Assembly (NCBI GenBank): GCA_030430565.1
Contig: JAUIKS010000048.1
Location: 1-64,000 of the forward strand
Origin: Polyangia bacterium
Lineage (GTDB): Bacteria; Myxococcota_A; Polyangia; Nannocystales; Nannocystaceae
Length of the DNA stretch: 64,000 nucleotides
Reading direction: 5' to 3'
Part shown: positions 62,051 to 64,000 of the stretch, one piece after another
How the letters are laid out: every line of letters starts with the position of its first letter
Numbering within the stretch: the first letter of the stretch is position 1
The notes under the pieces: generated by a model
Databases searched by the model: none
Seen by the model: the letters and a program-made list of their open reading frames with translations, nothing else
What the model was told of the DNA's origin: nothing
Position numbers and translations under genes: made by a program

Positions 62051-63589
62051 ATGGACTGCCGCATGTCGACCTCTGGAGAGACCGAGATCCATCAGCTGTT
62101 CACGACCCTCGGCCTCGAGCTCCCCTCGGCGACGTCGACCCGCGACACGATCGTCACCGAGGACCCTTCTAGCGGCGCCGCGCTCGCGCGCGTGCCCCTC
62201 GACGACCTCGCCAGCGCCCAAGCGAAGGTCGCGGCCGCCTGCGACGCGTTCACGCGCCTGCGCCTAGAGCCAGGTCCCGCGCGCGGCGATCTCGTCCGGA
62301 AGTTCGGAGCGCGCCTGCGCGCCCACAAAGACGCGCTCGCGCGGATCGTCTGCGCGGAGGTCGGGAAGGGCATCGAGGAGGCCCGTGGCGAGGTTCAGGA
62401 GATGATCGACATCTGCGACTACGCGGTCGGCCTCTCGCGCACCCTCGGCGGTCGCACGATGCTCAGCGAACGCCCTGGCCACAGGATGTTTGAGCAGTGG
62501 CTGCCGCTGGGTCCGGTGCTGTGCATCAGCGCGTTCAATTTCCCGGTCGCCGTCTGGTCGTGGAACGCCGCGATCGCGCTCGTCTGCGGAGATCCCGTGA
62601 TCTGGAAGCCGAGCCTCAAGGCCCCGCTCTGCGCCATCGCCACCCATGGACTGCTGCAGCCGGTCCTCGCGCAAGCCGGCTTTGGCGACGCGATGCAGCT
62701 CATCACCGGCGCCGACGATCCAGTAGCGACCGCGCTCGTTGACGATCCGCGCCTGCCGCTCGTCAGCGCGACCGGCTCCTGCGCCATGGGTCGCGCGGTC
62801 GCGCCGCGTGTGGCCGCGAGGCTCGGTCGCTCGCTGCTCGAGCTCGGCGGCAACAACGCGATCATCGTCGACGCGACCGCGGACCTCGATCTCGCCGCGC
62901 GCGCCATCGTGTTCGGCGCCGCCGGGACCGCGGGTCAGCGCTGCACCACCACCCGCCGCCTGTTCGTCGCGCGCTCGATCGAGTCGCCGCTGCGTCAGCG
63001 ACTCGTGGCGGCGTACCAGCAGCTACAAGCCCGCATCGGCGACCCGCGAGATCCGCAGACGCTGGTCGGCCCGCTGATCGATCGAGACGCGCAATCGCGC
63101 TTTCGCGAGATGATCGCGGAGATTCAGCGCCACGGCGGCGAGCTGCTCGTCGGCGGCGCGGCCGTCGATCGACCCGGCTACTTCGTCCAGCCGACGCTCG
63201 TGCGCGCCCCCGACCACGCGACATTCCCGCCCATCGACCAAGAGACCTTCGCGCCCATCCTCTACATTCGCAGCTTCGAAGACGATGACCTCGGTCGCGC
63301 GCTGGCGTGGAACAACGGCGTCGAGCAAGGCCTCTCGAGCGCGCTGTTCAGCGACAGCGTCAGGGCGGTCGAGCGCTTCTGGAGCCCGGCCGGCAGCGAC
63401 TGCGGCATCGCCAACGTCAACCTCGGGACCAGCGGCGCCGAGATCGGCGGGGCGTTCGGCGGCGAGAAGGCGACCGGCGGCGGGCGCGAGGCGGGCAGCG
63501 ACGCGTGGAAGAGCTACATGCGCCGGCAGACCTGCACGATCAACGGCTCTCGCGCGCTGCCGCTGGCCCAGGGGATCCGCTGGGACTGA
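62051..63589 (+). CDS. ALDH7-type aldehyde dehydrogenase (piperideine-6-carboxylate/alpha-aminoadipate semialdehyde-like)
   Basis: 512 residues from ATG 62051, with GGAAGA 5 nt upstream; ATG 62063 is an alternative. Marks of the antiquitin/ALDH7 branch: ISAFNFPVAVWSWNAAIALV, VIWKPSLKAPLC, SATGSCAMGRAVA, general base Glu in LLELGGNNAIIV, catalytic Cys in GTAGQRCTTTRRLF, and the characteristic NVNLGTSGAEIGGAFGGEKA and GREAGSDAWKSYMRRQTC. It oxidises alpha-aminoadipate semialdehyde in lysine breakdown, with NAD(P)+. No lysine aminotransferase gene is adjacent; an SDR gene follows. Confidence 0.92.
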   Translation: MDCRMSTSGETEIHQLFTTLGLELPSATSTRDTIVTEDPSSGAALARVPLDDLASAQAKVAAACDAFTRLRLEPGPARGDLVRKFGARLRAHKDALARIVCAEVGKGIEEARGEVQEMIDICDYAVGLSRTLGGRTMLSERPGHRMFEQWLPLGPVLCISAFNFPVAVWSWNAAIALVCGDPVIWKPSLKAPLCAIATHGLLQPVLAQAGFGDAMQLITGADDPVATALVDDPRLPLVSATGSCAMGRAVAPRVAARLGRSLLELGGNNAIIVDATADLDLAARAIVFGAAGTAGQRCTTTRRLFVARSIESPLRQRLVAAYQQLQARIGDPRDPQTLVGPLIDRDAQSRFREMIAEIQRHGGELLVGGAAVDRPGYFVQPTLVRAPDHATFPPIDQETFAPILYIRSFEDDDLGRALAWNNGVEQGLSSALFSDSVRAVERFWSPAGSDCGIANVNLGTSGAEIGGAFGGEKATGGGREAGSDAWKSYMRRQTCTINGSRALPLAQGIRWD

Positions 63590-63628
63590 TCGGCGCTCGT
63601 CCACGCTGCGCCTGGCCGCCGAAGCACG

Positions 63629-63634
63629 TATCGT
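63629..63634 (+). promoter_or_regulatory. -10-like TATCGT before the SDR gene
   Basis: TATCGT ends 7 nt before the ATG at 63642, with no ribosome site. Confidence 0.35.
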
Positions 63635-63641
63635 GAGCGCC

Positions 63642-64000
63642 ATGAAGAGGTTGAAAGATCGGGTCGCCGCGATCACAGGTGCGGGCTCCGGGATCGGGCG
63701 GGCGCTCGCTACGGTCTTGGCCGCCGAGGGCTGCAACCTGGCGCTCTCGGACATCGACGAGGACGGCCTCGAAGGGACCGCCGCCGAGGCTTCGCGCGCG
63801 GGCGTACGGGTCACGACCGAGCGCGTCGACGTCTCCGACCGCGAGGCCGTCGAGCGCTGGGCCGAGACCGTCGAGCGAGAGCACGGCGCCGCGCACATGA
63901 TCTTCAACAACGCCGGCGTCGCCATGGTGGCGAGCCTCCGCCGCGTCGACTACGAGGACTTCCACTGGCTGATGAACATCAACTTCTGGGGCGTCGTCCA
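63642..64000 (+). CDS. Short-chain dehydrogenase/reductase (3' end off window)
   Basis: 119 residues are visible from ATG 63642. The classical SDR cofactor loop is AAITGAGSGIGRALATVLAA (TGxxxGIG), the strand LALSDIDEDGLEG ends in Asp, favouring NAD+, and the NNAG motif is in HMIFNNAGVAMVASL. The catalytic Ser-Tyr-Lys lies beyond the window. Substrate unknown; it starts 52 bp after the ALDH gene. Confidence 0.9.
   Translation, partial: MKRLKDRVAAITGAGSGIGRALATVLAAEGCNLALSDIDEDGLEGTAAEASRAGVRVTTERVDVSDREAVERWAETVEREHGAAHMIFNNAGVAMVASLRRVDYEDFHWLMNINFWGVV

Overview
The window is high-GC bacterial DNA that reads like a Nannocystaceae-type myxobacterium (an inference from gene content, not a match). 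The signs are many lipoproteins with Thr/Ser/Glu/Asp-rich linkers after the lipobox Cys, DUF4215 Cys-rich repeats, a fibrinogen-like domain, ADYC and ActD-like proteins, an ECF-type sigma factor next to a TPR-bearing Ser/Thr kinase, a hybrid histidine kinase, a lipoxygenase and an Rnl1-type RNA ligase. No rRNA, tRNA, CRISPR array or classical insertion sequence was seen.

Layout. 1-6372: a VCBS/FG-GAP repeat gene is split by a 5.68 kb insertion. The insert carries a tyrosine recombinase fused to an IS5-type DUF4096 domain, plus three DUF4215-DUF1554 lipoprotein genes. Both junctions carry the 8-bp word ATCACCAA (231-238 and 5911-5918), and joining them restores the host reading frame. 6.4-16 kb: lipoproteins, an ABA4-like membrane protein, a GltS-like carrier, two SRPBCC proteins, a cation/proton antiporter, a SUI1/eIF1-like protein and a phosphate-permease-like protein. 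16-20.3 kb: a proline-iminopeptidase-like hydrolase, a lipoprotein peroxiredoxin that appears to be a selenoprotein (in-frame TGA plus a SECIS-like hairpin), a POT transporter and a Gly-rich RRM protein. 20.9-30.3 kb: a sulfatase-like lipoprotein, a TPR protein, a fibrinogen-like lipoprotein, a CmcJ/NvfI oxidoreductase, an alpha/beta-hydrolase lipoprotein and an ADYC lipoprotein. 30.5-38.4 kb: sigma factor, kinase, HchA-like deglycase, LysR regulator and LRR lipoprotein. 38.5-47.7 kb: lipoxygenase, TM2-domain protein, RNA ligase, response regulator and hybrid kinase. 47.8-64 kb: NAD-binding protein, Rieske oxygenase with a divergent TetR gene, M23 peptidase with an in-frame TAG, CAP lipoprotein, Deg-like protease, cupin, ActD-like protein, hydantoinase, S74-chaperone lipoprotein, a second TPR paralogue, a choice-of-anchor lipoprotein with a long Gly-Asp repeat, an ALDH7-like dehydrogenase and a partial SDR.

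Regulation. Many start codons lie 6-9 nt after a TANNNT hexamer with no Shine-Dalgarno sequence, which suggests frequent leaderless transcription. Other genes have a clear GGAG/GAGGAG site. A few intergenic palindromes (ACATGTCT-type, and TGACCG-TT-CGGTCA) look like regulator sites. All functions are inferred by reading motifs; no database search was possible.
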